A stretch of 64,000 bases of DNA from DYIU01 sp038326775 (GTDB taxonomy: Bacteria; Actinomycetota; Geothermincolia; Fen-727; Anoxymicrobiaceae): positions 1 through 64,000 of the forward strand of contig JBBQKJ010000008.1 in the NCBI GenBank assembly GCA_038326775.1. The letters run 5' to 3'. Below, in pieces: positions 7,713-18,161 of the stretch; the first letter of the stretch is position 1, and every line of letters starts with the position of its first letter. Made by a program: the position numbers and the translations under genes. The notes beneath the pieces were generated by a model. The model had not been told where the DNA came from and made no database searches. It saw nothing but the letters and a program-made list of their open reading frames with translations.

Positions 7713-8235
7713 CCACGAGATCGAGGGAACACTTTTTACCGAGGAGCAGATACGGGAAAGGGTCGCGGCGCTCGCCCGGCAGATAACCGAGGACTACCGG
7801 GACGGGGAGCCCCTGCTGCTCATCGCGATCCTCAAGGGCGCCTTCGTTTTCCTGGCGGACCTCGCCCGCCGCATAGACCTCCCGCTGGAGTTCGACTTCA
7901 TGAGCCTGTCGTCGTACGGCTCCGCCTCCAAGACATCCGGCGTGGTCCGAATACGCAAGGACCTTGACGTGGAGTTGACCGGCAGGCATGTGCTGATAGT
8001 GGAAGACATCATCGACACGGGGCTGACCCTCAGCTACCTGCAGAGGAACCTTGCCGCCCGCGGCGTGGCCTCGGTGGAGATATGCGCGCTGCTCAACAAG
8101 AAGACCGCCAACAAGGTGGACATCCCGATAAAATACGAGGGCTTCTCCATCCCGGACGTATTTGTCGTGGGCTACGGGCTGGACTACGCCGAGCGCTACA
8201 GGAACCTTCCATATATCGCCACTATCAGAAAATGA
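7693..8235 (+). CDS. hpt: Hypoxanthine phosphoribosyltransferase
   Basis: A 180-residue enzyme of purine salvage converting hypoxanthine or guanine plus PRPP to IMP or GMP. The PRPP-binding loop VLIVEDIIDTG and the dimer/catalytic segments LLIAILKGAFVFLADL and FDFMSLSSYG are intact. The C-terminus VVGYGLDYAERYRNLPYI is typical. The frame is open from 7633, but the start is set by the strong AAAGGAGGA site at 7678-7686 and TTG at 7693, overlapping the end of tilS. The hpt gene follows tilS and precedes ftsH in most actinobacteria and many Firmicutes. Confidence 0.93.
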   Translation: MGSPATDHEIEGTLFTEEQIRERVAALARQITEDYRDGEPLLLIAILKGAFVFLADLARRIDLPLEFDFMSLSSYGSASKTSGVVRIRKDLDVELTGRHVLIVEDIIDTGLTLSYLQRNLAARGVASVEICALLNKKTANKVDIPIKYEGFSIPDVFVVGYGLDYAERYRNLPYIATIRK

Positions 8236-8502
8236 ACGGCGCCGGGTGTGATCATCCGGGGACGCGTGGCCCGGACGAGCGAGCGGACATGCCGGTTAAG
8301 CGATGTCATTGCCCTCCCGAAGAGTAAACTGAGAGAATACTTTAACGCCCGGGCGCCCGTATGCGCGGGAGACGCCGGCCGGGCACGATAACGTGATATG
8401 GGCGTGTCCGGGGATTATGGTAAAATTGACGAGCGAGACGAAGGGATGCCGACCAGACCCGTCGGCTATTGTTTTATTGAGCGAGGGTAGGCGCGGATAG
8501 AA

Positions 8503-10449
<1,947 letters not shown>

Positions 10450-10468
10450 CGCCTTGAACTATCACCCT

Positions 10469-10491
10469 GCCACTCACGCGGGTGGCGTTTT
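10469..10491 (+). terminator. Probable intrinsic terminator after ftsH
   Basis: A 7-bp stem GCCACTC/GGGTGGC (10469-10475 with 10480-10486, one G-T pair) with an ACGC loop is followed by GTTTT. It sits 20 bp after the ftsH stop. The T-run is short, so termination may be partial. The following TTTTGACT overlaps the -35 of the next promoter. Confidence 0.55.
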
Positions 10492-10519
10492 GACTCCAGG
10501 TACCCGCTTCTGGTAAAAG
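10490..10519 (+). promoter_or_regulatory. Candidate sigma-70-type promoter of the folate/pantothenate/NAD operon
   Basis: TTGACT (10490-10495) and TAAAAG (10514-10519) are separated by 18 bp, with a TGG extended -10 just before. It lies about 45 bp upstream of folE and right after the ftsH terminator hairpin, which fits the start of a new transcription unit. Confidence 0.5.
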
Positions 10520-10563
10520 GACATTCTGCGACAAGGAAGCGTTCGTCCAGTCGAGGAGGCCGT

Positions 10564-11133
10564 ATGGTGGACCGCCAGAAGATAGAAGAAGCGCTTGTGA
10601 TGATCCTCGAAGCCATAGGAGAGGACCCCAACAGAGAAGGCCTTCTGCTTACCCCGAGCAGGGTCGCCAGCATGTACGAGGAGATCTTCGCGGGCATTGG
10701 CCAGGACCCGACCAAGCTTCTCCAGGCGCAGTTCTCCGAGGAGCACGAAGAGATGATAATCGTCAAGGACATCCCACTTTACTCCGTGTGTGAGCACCAC
10801 ATGATGCCGTTTATCGGCAAGGCGCACGTCGCCTACGTCCCCGGCAAATCGGGGCAGATAACCGGCATCAGCAAGCTGGCGCGCGTGGTCGACTCGCTGT
10901 CAAAGCGCCTGCAGGTACAGGAGAGGCTCACCACCCAGGTCGCGGATACGATAATGGAAGGCCTGGGAGCGCAGGGGGTCCTTGTGGTTATCGAGGCCGA
11001 GCACCTGTGCATGTCGATGAGGGGCGTTAAGAAGCCGGGCACCACCACCGTCACGTCGGCGGTAAGGGGCCTCTTCTACCGCAGCACCGCGAGCCGCGCC
11101 GAGGCGATCGCGTTGATGAAAGGGGAATACTAG
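10564..11133 (+). CDS. folE: GTP cyclohydrolase I (type IA)
   Basis: A 189-residue enzyme converting GTP to 7,8-dihydroneopterin triphosphate, the first step of folate synthesis. The zinc site is visible as SVCEHHMMPF plus the later Cys in EHLCMSMRGV. The signatures HVAYVPG and ISKLARVVD are intact, and full length matches the family. It is the first gene of a folE-folP-folB-folK run, preceded by GTCGAGGAGGCC as ribosome-binding site. Confidence 0.96.
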   Translation: MVDRQKIEEALVMILEAIGEDPNREGLLLTPSRVASMYEEIFAGIGQDPTKLLQAQFSEEHEEMIIVKDIPLYSVCEHHMMPFIGKAHVAYVPGKSGQITGISKLARVVDSLSKRLQVQERLTTQVADTIMEGLGAQGVLVVIEAEHLCMSMRGVKKPGTTTVTSAVRGLFYRSTASRAEAIALMKGEY

Positions 11134-11136
11134 AAG

Positions 11137-12390
11137 TTGGCCGGGGACAGGGATGCCGTGACCGGCACGAGGTTCAACCCGCGCCTGGTCAGGGTCGAGA
11201 GCGAGGCCGACGCTCGTCGCATCATCACCGAGTTGGGCAGCGACCCCGTCGGCGTAACCATAATGGCGCGCAAGATGGTCTACCTCGCCATAGCGGTGGA
11301 GGGCGTCCAGGCGCGGGCGGCCCACATCATCAAGGAGGTAATGCTTTCCAAGGGCGGCGAGTGCGCCACCCCGAGGGACCTCCTTGTGGTCGAGGGCAAC
11401 GAACCGGTGCGGGTCATAATGATGGGCAACCTCACCCAGTTGCGCAGGGCGATAAAGAACCTCTCTGTGCAGCCGTTCGGGCTTAAGGCGCTTTCCAGGG
11501 AGCTGAAGGCGGTGCTCGCGGGCGCGTCCGGGCCCCCCGAAAGGGAGCTCGAAGCCGGGGGCCACAAACTGCCGCTGGGCGGCCGCACTCTCGTGATGGG
11601 GGTGATCAACACTACCCCCGACTCGTTTTCCGACGGCGGGCGGTTCGAGCACTTTGACCACGCACGGGGGCGCGCCGTGGAGATGGGCCGCAACGGAGCC
11701 GACATAATCGATATCGGTGGCGAGTCCACGCGCCCCGGGGCGGAGGTGGTCACGCTCGATGAGGAGGTCCGGCGCACCGTGCCGCTCATCGAGTCCCTGG
11801 CAGGAGAGGTGACGGTTCCGATTTCGATCGACACCTGCAAAGCCGAGGTTGCGGCGAGGGCCCTCGACGCGGGCGCCTCTATCATCAACGACATAAGCGG
11901 GCTGCGATTCGACCCGGAGATGATACCCCTTGCCTCCCGGCGGGGCGCGCCGGTGGTGATTATGCACATGCAGGGGGTCCCACGGGACATGCAGGAGAAC
12001 CCCACCTACGAAGACGTGGTAGCCGACATAAGCAGGTTCCTGCGCCGCCAGGCGGCCCGGGCCATCGAGGGTGGCATAGACCCGGGGAAGATTCTGGTTG
12101 ACCCGGGCATCGGGTTTGGCAAGACGGTCGAGCACAACCTTGAGATCGTCAGAAGGATCGAGGAGTTCGGGAGCCTGGGCTATCCGGTGATACTCGGGAC
12201 TTCGCGAAAGCGGTTCATCGGGGCGGTGCTGGACAGGCCGGTCGATCAACGTCTCCTTGGCACCGCCGCGACGGTGGCGTTCGCCATCGCCAGGGGAGTT
12301 GACGTGGTCAGGGTCCACGACGTTGAGGAGATGGTCGAGATCGTGAAGATGGCCGACGCGGTAGTGGGCAAGAGCCGCGATTCCCAATAG
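11137..12390 (+). CDS. folP: Dihydropteroate synthase with an N-terminal extension
   Basis: A 417-residue protein. The C-terminal ~275 residues are a standard TIM-barrel dihydropteroate synthase, which joins p-aminobenzoate to dihydropterin diphosphate: VMGVINTTPDSFSDGG, DIGGESTRPGA, SIDTCKAEVA, ILVDPGIGFGKT and LGTSRKRFIG. Residues 1-~135 are an alpha/beta extension (RIITELGSDPVGVTIMARKM ... LVVEGNEPVRVIMMGN) of the kind found in longer Firmicutes and archaeal versions. The start is TTG 11137, three bases after the folE stop. The alternative of a later start would remove this conserved-looking domain. Confidence 0.93.
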   Translation: MAGDRDAVTGTRFNPRLVRVESEADARRIITELGSDPVGVTIMARKMVYLAIAVEGVQARAAHIIKEVMLSKGGECATPRDLLVVEGNEPVRVIMMGNLTQLRRAIKNLSVQPFGLKALSRELKAVLAGASGPPERELEAGGHKLPLGGRTLVMGVINTTPDSFSDGGRFEHFDHARGRAVEMGRNGADIIDIGGESTRPGAEVVTLDEEVRRTVPLIESLAGEVTVPISIDTCKAEVAARALDAGASIINDISGLRFDPEMIPLASRRGAPVVIMHMQGVPRDMQENPTYEDVVADISRFLRRQAARAIEGGIDPGKILVDPGIGFGKTVEHNLEIVRRIEEFGSLGYPVILGTSRKRFIGAVLDRPVDQRLLGTAATVAFAIARGVDVVRVHDVEEMVEIVKMADAVVGKSRDSQ

Positions 12391-12413
12391 CCTGGAAGCG
12401 GGCGAGGCTGGCG

Positions 12414-12809
12414 ATGAAGACAATCACCATAAGAGATATCAAGGTCTTCGCGCACCACGGAGTACTGCCCGCGGAGAAGGAGCAGGGGCAGGAGTTCCTC
12501 ATCGACGTTGAGATAGCGCTCGAGGAGGGCGCGGCCGCCTTGGACGACCTCGAAACGACGGTTGACTACGCCGAGGTGGCGCTTGCCGTAGCCGGCATCG
12601 CGACCTCGAGGCGGTACGACCTGCTGGAGACCCTCGCCTCCGAACTCGTCGATCACCTTCTTGCGCTCGAGGGAGTGAAGGCTGCTTCCGTCACGGTTAA
12701 GAAGCCACGGGCGCCCATGCCGGTCGAGGTGGGTTGGGTCGGGGTTACCATCAGGCGCGAGAGGCAGGGAGGCCGCGGATACTTCGACGGTCAGGATGTC
12801 CTCGAATGA
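12414..12809 (+). CDS. folB: Dihydroneopterin aldolase
   Basis: A 131-residue enzyme that converts dihydroneopterin to 6-hydroxymethyl-dihydropterin and glycolaldehyde. FolB features are the opening ITIRDIKVFAHHGVLPAEKE with GQEFLIDVEI, then TVDYAEVA (catalytic Glu region) and the closing VTVKKPRAPMPV. It overlaps folK by four bases (ATGA at 12806-12809), which indicates translational coupling. Confidence 0.93.
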   Translation: MKTITIRDIKVFAHHGVLPAEKEQGQEFLIDVEIALEEGAAALDDLETTVDYAEVALAVAGIATSRRYDLLETLASELVDHLLALEGVKAASVTVKKPRAPMPVEVGWVGVTIRRERQGGRGYFDGQDVLE

Positions 12810-13294
12810 GCCGCGCCTATGTCGGACTCGGTTCCAACATCGGCGACCGCCTGGAGAACTTGAGGTCCGGCGTGATGGCGCTGAAGGTGACGGAAGACGT
12901 GGTGGTGGTTGGAAAATCTGGCGTTTATGACTCGGAGCCGGTGGGTTTGACCGACCAGCCCGATTTCCTCAACGCGGTGGTCGCGGTCGAGACCACCCTG
13001 GACGCATATCAATTGCTGGGCCTCCTCAACGCGATAGAGCACCAGCACGGCAGGCAACGGATAACACGCTGGGGGCCGCGTGTCCTTGACATGGATATCC
13101 TCCTCTTCGGGGGCCTTGAGCAGGACGACCTCAGGCTCGTCATACCACACCCCAGGCTTACGGAAAGGCGGTTTGTCCTCGAGCCGCTGCTGGAGGTTGC
13201 GCCCGACGTCAGGCTTCCCGGCGGGACGCCGGTGAAGAAAGTGCTTGACGAGCTGGGCGACACCCAGGCCGTCTGGCGCTCGGGCGACCTCTGA
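12806..13294 (+). CDS. folK: 2-amino-4-hydroxy-6-hydroxymethyldihydropteridine diphosphokinase
   Basis: A 162-residue HPPK that transfers pyrophosphate from ATP to the pterin before FolP acts. Motifs are YVGLGSNIGDRLENL at the start, the Trp-Arg/loop region HGRQRITRWGPRVLDMDILLF with the two catalytic Asp residues, and LVIPHPRLTERRFVLEPL. The start ATG 12806 overlaps the folB stop. The frame is open farther upstream, but this start aligns with the family. Confidence 0.95.
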   Translation: MSRAYVGLGSNIGDRLENLRSGVMALKVTEDVVVVGKSGVYDSEPVGLTDQPDFLNAVVAVETTLDAYQLLGLLNAIEHQHGRQRITRWGPRVLDMDILLFGGLEQDDLRLVIPHPRLTERRFVLEPLLEVAPDVRLPGGTPVKKVLDELGDTQAVWRSGDL

Positions 13295-13296
13295 TC

Positions 13297-14181
13297 ATGA
13301 ATCCTCATTTGGAACCCCGGGAGCGAGTGGCGATAATCGGAGCCGGAAGGGTTGGCACCGCGATGGCCAGCCAACTGGCGTCGGGTGGCTATCCGGTCGT
13401 GGCGGTTGTCGACGTCTCGAAAGAAGCCAGGGAGCGCGCGGCCAGGCTCAGTGGATCGAGGGCTACGGCCGACCCGGCAGAGGCGGTCGCCGGCGCCGAC
13501 ATCGTCATCATCACGACTCCGGACCGTGTTATCGAGGAGACCTGCAGGAGCATAGCCGGGTCTGCGGGCGACCTGGGCGGCAAGACGTTCATCCATATGA
13601 GCGGAGCTCTTCGCATCGGCGTTCTAGAGCCGGCAAGGTTGAAAGGGGCCCGGGTTGCGTCAATCCATCCGATCCAGACGTTCGCCGACCTTGAAGGCGC
13701 GCTGATGGAGCTTCCGGGAAGCACTTTCGGGGTGACCTGCGAACAGGAGACCGTGGAATGGGCGCGCGGCTTCGTGGCCGGCCTCGGTGGCACCTTACGG
13801 CTGATAAACGACGAGGACAAGGTGCTCTACCACGCGGCCGCGGTCCTGGCCTGCAACCTGGTAATCATGGTCAAGCACGGCGCACTGGCCCTGGCCAGGG
13901 AGCTCGGCTTCAGCGACGAGGAGTTCGCGAATACATTCATGCCGCTCGCGAAGGCTACGACGCTCAACGTCGCGCGGCTGGGCCCCGCCGGAGCGCTGAC
14001 GGGCCCGCTGGCCCGCGGCGACCTCGATACGGTCGAGAAGCATCTCGAAGCTCTCGACGACTTCGACCCGGAGCTGGCGGCGATGTACCGCGCGGTTTGC
14101 ACCTGGGGGCTCAGGCTGGTCGCCGAGCGGGGAGACGTGGACGGCGAGACAATCGCCCGCATGCGGGATCTATTGAGTTAA
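13297..14181 (+). CDS. Rossmann-fold/DUF2520 oxidoreductase-like protein
   Basis: A 294-residue protein. The N-terminus is an NAD(P)-binding Rossmann domain (VAIIGAGRVGTAMASQL, residues ~11-30), followed by IVIITTPDRVIEE. The C-terminal half is a helical DUF2520 domain (ASIHPIQTF, YHAAAVLACNLVIMVKHGAL, GPLARGDLDTVEKHL). The overall design is that of 6-phosphogluconate- or ketopantoate-reductase-like dehydrogenases. It starts three bases after folK and ends 42 bases before panC. The same neighbour is kept next to panC in many actinobacteria. No panE lies in the window, so a ketopantoate-reductase-like role is a reasonable guess, but unproven. Confidence 0.85.
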   Translation: MNPHLEPRERVAIIGAGRVGTAMASQLASGGYPVVAVVDVSKEARERAARLSGSRATADPAEAVAGADIVIITTPDRVIEETCRSIAGSAGDLGGKTFIHMSGALRIGVLEPARLKGARVASIHPIQTFADLEGALMELPGSTFGVTCEQETVEWARGFVAGLGGTLRLINDEDKVLYHAAAVLACNLVIMVKHGALALARELGFSDEEFANTFMPLAKATTLNVARLGPAGALTGPLARGDLDTVEKHLEALDDFDPELAAMYRAVCTWGLRLVAERGDVDGETIARMRDLLS

Positions 14182-14223
14182 TGCAGGGCAAGTCGCCGAT
14201 TCGGTCAGACCGGAGAGGTTCCA

Positions 14224-15072
14224 GTGGAAGTCATTAGGAAAAAAGACGAGATGCGCCGGATAGTGGAGCGCGCAAAAGCCCGCGGCGGGACCGTCGGCGT
14301 CGTCCCCACCATGGGTTACTTCCACGACGGTCACCTCGAGCTGATGCGCCGCGCAGTGAGCGACTGCGACCTCGTTGTGGTGACCCTCTTCGTGAACCCG
14401 GCACAGTTCGCTCCCGGCGAGGACCTCGCCTCTTACCCCCGCGACTTCGAACGTGACAGCCTGCTCGCCGGGGAAGTCGGGGTCGACTACCTATTCGCGC
14501 CCGAGGTCGAGGAGATGTACCCGGGGGTATCCTCGACCGCGGTGGAGGTCCGTGAGCTTTCGAGGGTCATGTGCGGCCTCTTTCGCCCCACCCACTTCAC
14601 CGGCGTCGCCACGGTGGTCGCCAAGCTGTTCAATATAGTGCCTGCGCAGAAGGCGTACTTCGGGCAAAAGGACGCCCAGCAGCTCGCCATAATACGGAGG
14701 ATGGCCTCCGACCTCGACTTCCCGGTCCAGGTCATCGGCGTGGCCACCGTACGCGAGCCCGACGGCCTGGCGATGAGCTCGCGCAACTCCTACCTGGAGC
14801 CCGGGGAGCGAGAACAGGCGCCCGCGCTCTTCCGGTCGCTTCAAAGGGCCGGGGAGCTGATAGAGTCCGGGGAGAGGGACAGCGCCGCGGTAAGTGCGGC
14901 GATGGTGGAGGTTGTGGCGGCTTACGGCCTGGTCAATCTTGAGTATATAGCCATCTGTGATAATATCTTCTTGCAGCCGCTCATGGAGCTGTCAGGCGTT
15001 GTCCTTATCGCGGTTGCCGCGCGCATCGGGCGCGCGAGGCTCATCGACAACGTGGTGTTCGACATAGAGTGA
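14224..15072 (+). CDS. panC: Pantothenate synthetase
   Basis: A 282-residue enzyme that joins pantoate and beta-alanine using ATP. Nucleotidyltransferase signatures are the HxGH motif in VPTMGYFHDGHLELM (His34 and His37), FVNPAQF, the pantoate site FRPTHFTGVATVVAKLF, YFGQKDAQQLAII and MSSRNSYL. It is followed directly by panD, whose GTG/ATG starts overlap or sit next to its stop. Confidence 0.96.
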   Translation: MEVIRKKDEMRRIVERAKARGGTVGVVPTMGYFHDGHLELMRRAVSDCDLVVVTLFVNPAQFAPGEDLASYPRDFERDSLLAGEVGVDYLFAPEVEEMYPGVSSTAVEVRELSRVMCGLFRPTHFTGVATVVAKLFNIVPAQKAYFGQKDAQQLAIIRRMASDLDFPVQVIGVATVREPDGLAMSSRNSYLEPGEREQAPALFRSLQRAGELIESGERDSAAVSAAMVEVVAAYGLVNLEYIAICDNIFLQPLMELSGVVLIAVAARIGRARLIDNVVFDIE

Positions 15073-15077
15073 GAGAG

Positions 15078-15470
15078 ATGGACCAGATATATAGAAACAT
15101 GCTCAAGTGCAAGATACACCGCGCGGTGGTCACCGACGCCGACATCCATTACGAGGGCAGCATCACCATAGACCGCGCGCTGATGGACCTTGCCGACCTG
15201 GTCCCCTACGAGGTGGTAAACGTCTGGGACCTAGACAACGGCAGCCGGCTTACGACATACGTCATCGAGGGGGAGCGCGATTCCGGTGAGGTCTGCATGA
15301 ACGGCGCGGCGGCGCGACTGGTGCATAGAGGCGACCACGTGATCATATCCTGTTTCATTTCCGTCCCCGGGAACATGGTCGCGGACCACCAACCCAGGAT
15401 CATCTTCGTCGACGACAGCAACCGTCCCGAGATGATCGAGGACCACCTTACCGCTGATGACTTCTGCTAA
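15078..15470 (+). CDS. panD: Aspartate 1-decarboxylase (pyruvoyl-dependent)
   Basis: A 130-residue proenzyme making beta-alanine from aspartate. The self-cleavage site is YEGSITID, so processing should occur between Gly27 and Ser28 to give the pyruvoyl group. The conserved KCKIHRAVVTDA start and NGAAARLVHRGDHVII are present. A GTG at 15069 is also in frame, but ATG 15078 matches the family N-terminus. It forms a unit with panC. Confidence 0.95.
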   Translation: MDQIYRNMLKCKIHRAVVTDADIHYEGSITIDRALMDLADLVPYEVVNVWDLDNGSRLTTYVIEGERDSGEVCMNGAAARLVHRGDHVIISCFISVPGNMVADHQPRIIFVDDSNRPEMIEDHLTADDFC

Positions 15471-15520
15471 GCCCTCCTCCCGAAAGGTGTAGCGACCCCG
15501 AAAATGAGCGCGAGGCACTT

Positions 15521-16483
15521 ATGACGCACCACGATACCGGTGTAGGGAACCTCGAGCACATCGACGAGTTACTGCTCGACGACCAGGCGATAGCCGAGCA
15601 GGTGCTCAAGGTGAAGCGCGAGCGCAACGCGGTCATACTTGTCCACAACTACCAGCGGCCTGAGGTCCAGGACATCGCCGACTTCACAGGCGACTCGCTC
15701 GGGCTCGCTCGGGAGGCGGCAAGCACCGAGGCCGACGTCATACTTTTCTGCGGTGTTCACTTCATGGCTGAGACCGCTTACATCCTCAGCCCCCACAAGA
15801 TAGTGCTGCTGCCGGAACCGCGGGCCGGTTGCCCGATGGCCGACATGGCCTCCTCGCTCGATTTGCTGAAGGCTAAGAGTGAGCATCCCCGCGCGCTCGT
15901 CGTCTCCTATGTCAACACCTCGGCCGCGGTCAAGGCCGAGAGTGACTACTGCTGCACCTCGGCGAACGCCGCGCGGGTCTGCGAGGCCGTCGATGGCGAC
16001 CTTATCCTTTTCGTCCCCGACCGCAACCTGGCGGCTTACGTCGCCTCCCTGGTGGACAAGAGGATCATACCCTGGGACGGGTTCTGCCCCACCCACGAGT
16101 TCATCACCGTCGAGCAGGTGATGAGGGCGCTGGAGGAGCATCCGGGCGCGGAGTTGATAGCCCATCCCGAGTGCCGGCAGGATGTCCTGGCGGTGGCGCA
16201 CCACGTTCGGAGCACCTCGGGAATGCTCAACGCCGCGGTGACCTCCCCGGCCGATGAGTTCATTGTGGCAACCGAGTCGGGCATGCTCTATCCCCTGAGC
16301 AAGGCCGCGCCCGGGAAAAAGTTCCACACCCTTGAAGAAGAGCCCCTGTGCCCGAACATGAAGCTTACCACGCTTTCCAAGGTCCTCTGGGCCCTTCAGA
16401 CCCTCGAGCCGAGGGTTACAGTCCCTGAGGACATCAGGGTCCGGGCCCTCCGGTCGGTTGAAAGGATGCTGGCCCTGGGATGA
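15521..16483 (+). CDS. nadA: Quinolinate synthase
   Basis: A 320-residue iron-sulfur enzyme that condenses iminoaspartate with dihydroxyacetone phosphate to quinolinate. The three cluster cysteines are in FCGVHFMAETA, CCTSANA and AHPECRQDV. Other family segments are ILVHNYQRPEVQDIADFTGDS and WDGFCPTHEF. Its stop overlaps the nadB start (ATGA at 16480-16483). The Fe-S enzyme is oxygen-sensitive, so it is compatible with an anaerobic or microaerophilic host. Confidence 0.95.
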   Translation: MTHHDTGVGNLEHIDELLLDDQAIAEQVLKVKRERNAVILVHNYQRPEVQDIADFTGDSLGLAREAASTEADVILFCGVHFMAETAYILSPHKIVLLPEPRAGCPMADMASSLDLLKAKSEHPRALVVSYVNTSAAVKAESDYCCTSANAARVCEAVDGDLILFVPDRNLAAYVASLVDKRIIPWDGFCPTHEFITVEQVMRALEEHPGAELIAHPECRQDVLAVAHHVRSTSGMLNAAVTSPADEFIVATESGMLYPLSKAAPGKKFHTLEEEPLCPNMKLTTLSKVLWALQTLEPRVTVPEDIRVRALRSVERMLALG

Positions 16484-18153
16484 TCCCACGCTACGTTCTC
16501 TCTTTTGACACCGACAACCTCCCCTCGGTCGAGTGCGACGTCCTGGTGGCGGGTAGCGGCGTGGCCGGGCTCTCCACGGCGCTCTGGCTCTCTCGTTTCT
16601 GCAACGTGCTGCTCGCCACGAAGTCCGACCTGAAGGTCTCCACCACCAGGGTGGCGCAGGGGGGCATCGCGGCGGTCATGGACGAGCACGACTCGAAAGC
16701 GGCGCACGCGCAAGACACCCTGGTCGCGGGCGCCGGGCTCTCCGACCCCGAGGCCACCGAGATACTGGTGGACGAGGGGCCCGACCGCGTCCGGGAGCTG
16801 CTGGAAGACTATGACGCGAAGTTCGACGTCACCGGTGGCAGCCTCGACCTCGCAAGGGAAGGAGGGCACTCTTGCGCGCGCGTGGTCCACGCCAAGGGAG
16901 ACGCGACCGGCGCCGAGGTGGAGGACGCGCTGGGCCGGGCGCTTTCAAGGAACCCGCGCGTTAAAGTCATAGAGCACGCTTTCGTGGCGGACCTTCTCCT
17001 GGCGGACGGCTCGTGCCGGGGGGCGATCGTGTTTGACGGAAGGCGCAAGAAGCTCCGGGCCATATGGTCGAGGGCGACCGTGCTCGCATCAGGCGGTATG
17101 GGAGAGGCCTACCTGGTCACTACTAACCCACCCGTGTGCACCGGGGACGGCGTTGCGATGGCGTTCAGGGCCGGCGCGCGGGTGAGCGACGTCGAGTTCG
17201 TCCAGTTCCATCCCACGGCGCTCCACATCCCGGAGGAGCCCAAGTTCCTCATCAGCGAGGCGATCCGCGGCGAGGGAGCTTATCTCGTCGACGTGGAGGG
17301 CGAGCGGGTTATGGAGGGGGCCCATCCCCTTGCCGAGCTGGCCCCCCGCGACATCGTGGTGGCCCGCATGGTGGAGGTCATGAGGGACCAGCAGGTGAAC
17401 CACCTCTACCTGGACGTTCGGCACCTCGACCCCGAGCGCATCAGGCGCAGGTTTCCCACGATCTACGAGCACTGCCTGAAGGCCGGCATCGACATTACCC
17501 GCCAGCGCATACCGGTGTCGCCCGCGGCGCATTACATGAGCGGCGGAGTGGTGACCGACCTCTGGGGGCAGAGCGACATACCGGGCCTCTACGCCTGCGG
17601 CGAGGTGGCCTGCACCGGGGTGCACGGGGCCAACCGGCTCGCCTCGAACTCACTGTTGGAGGGCCTGGTGTTTGCCAGGCGCATCGCCTCCCACGTGGAA
17701 GGCTCGCTTGCCGGCAACCCAACTACGCCCGGCCCCGGGTGCTCGTTCTCGCGGAAGCCGGCGGAGCCGAGGGCCACCGACGTGCTGCTCCGGGGAAATC
17801 TGCGGGAGGTCATGCTCGACAGCCTGGGGATGGTTCGCAGCGAGCGCAGCATCAATGAAGCCAGAGAGTTCCTTGCCGAGAACGCAGACGTCCTCGACGG
17901 TGAGTATGTCGATGTTGCCGGCCTGGAGCTCAAGAACATGTTCATCCTGTCCCGCCTGATAGCCACTGCGGCTTCACGGCGCCAGGAGAGCAGGGGCTGC
18001 CACCGCCGCAGGGACTTCCCGGATCCGGACGAGTGGAACTGGCGCAAGCACATCGACATGAGGACGGTCGACGGGGAGCTCAACATCCGTACCAGGCCGC
18101 AGCCGTCGAAGCTCCCATGGGAGCTCAAAGTGCCCGGAACGCAGGAGGTGTAA
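16480..18153 (+). CDS. nadB: L-aspartate oxidase
   Basis: A 557-residue FAD enzyme of the succinate dehydrogenase/fumarate reductase flavoprotein family, making iminoaspartate for NadA. The FAD-binding motif is VAGSGVAGLSTAL, with TTRVAQGGIAAV and the later active-site region EFVQFHPTALH, YMSGGVVTDLWGQ and GLYACGEVACTGVHGANRLA. Full length. It sits between nadA (4-bp overlap) and nadC (8-bp gap). Confidence 0.95.
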   Translation: MIPRYVLSFDTDNLPSVECDVLVAGSGVAGLSTALWLSRFCNVLLATKSDLKVSTTRVAQGGIAAVMDEHDSKAAHAQDTLVAGAGLSDPEATEILVDEGPDRVRELLEDYDAKFDVTGGSLDLAREGGHSCARVVHAKGDATGAEVEDALGRALSRNPRVKVIEHAFVADLLLADGSCRGAIVFDGRRKKLRAIWSRATVLASGGMGEAYLVTTNPPVCTGDGVAMAFRAGARVSDVEFVQFHPTALHIPEEPKFLISEAIRGEGAYLVDVEGERVMEGAHPLAELAPRDIVVARMVEVMRDQQVNHLYLDVRHLDPERIRRRFPTIYEHCLKAGIDITRQRIPVSPAAHYMSGGVVTDLWGQSDIPGLYACGEVACTGVHGANRLASNSLLEGLVFARRIASHVEGSLAGNPTTPGPGCSFSRKPAEPRATDVLLRGNLREVMLDSLGMVRSERSINEAREFLAENADVLDGEYVDVAGLELKNMFILSRLIATAASRRQESRGCHRRRDFPDPDEWNWRKHIDMRTVDGELNIRTRPQPSKLPWELKVPGTQEV

Positions 18154-18161
18154 GAGACTTC

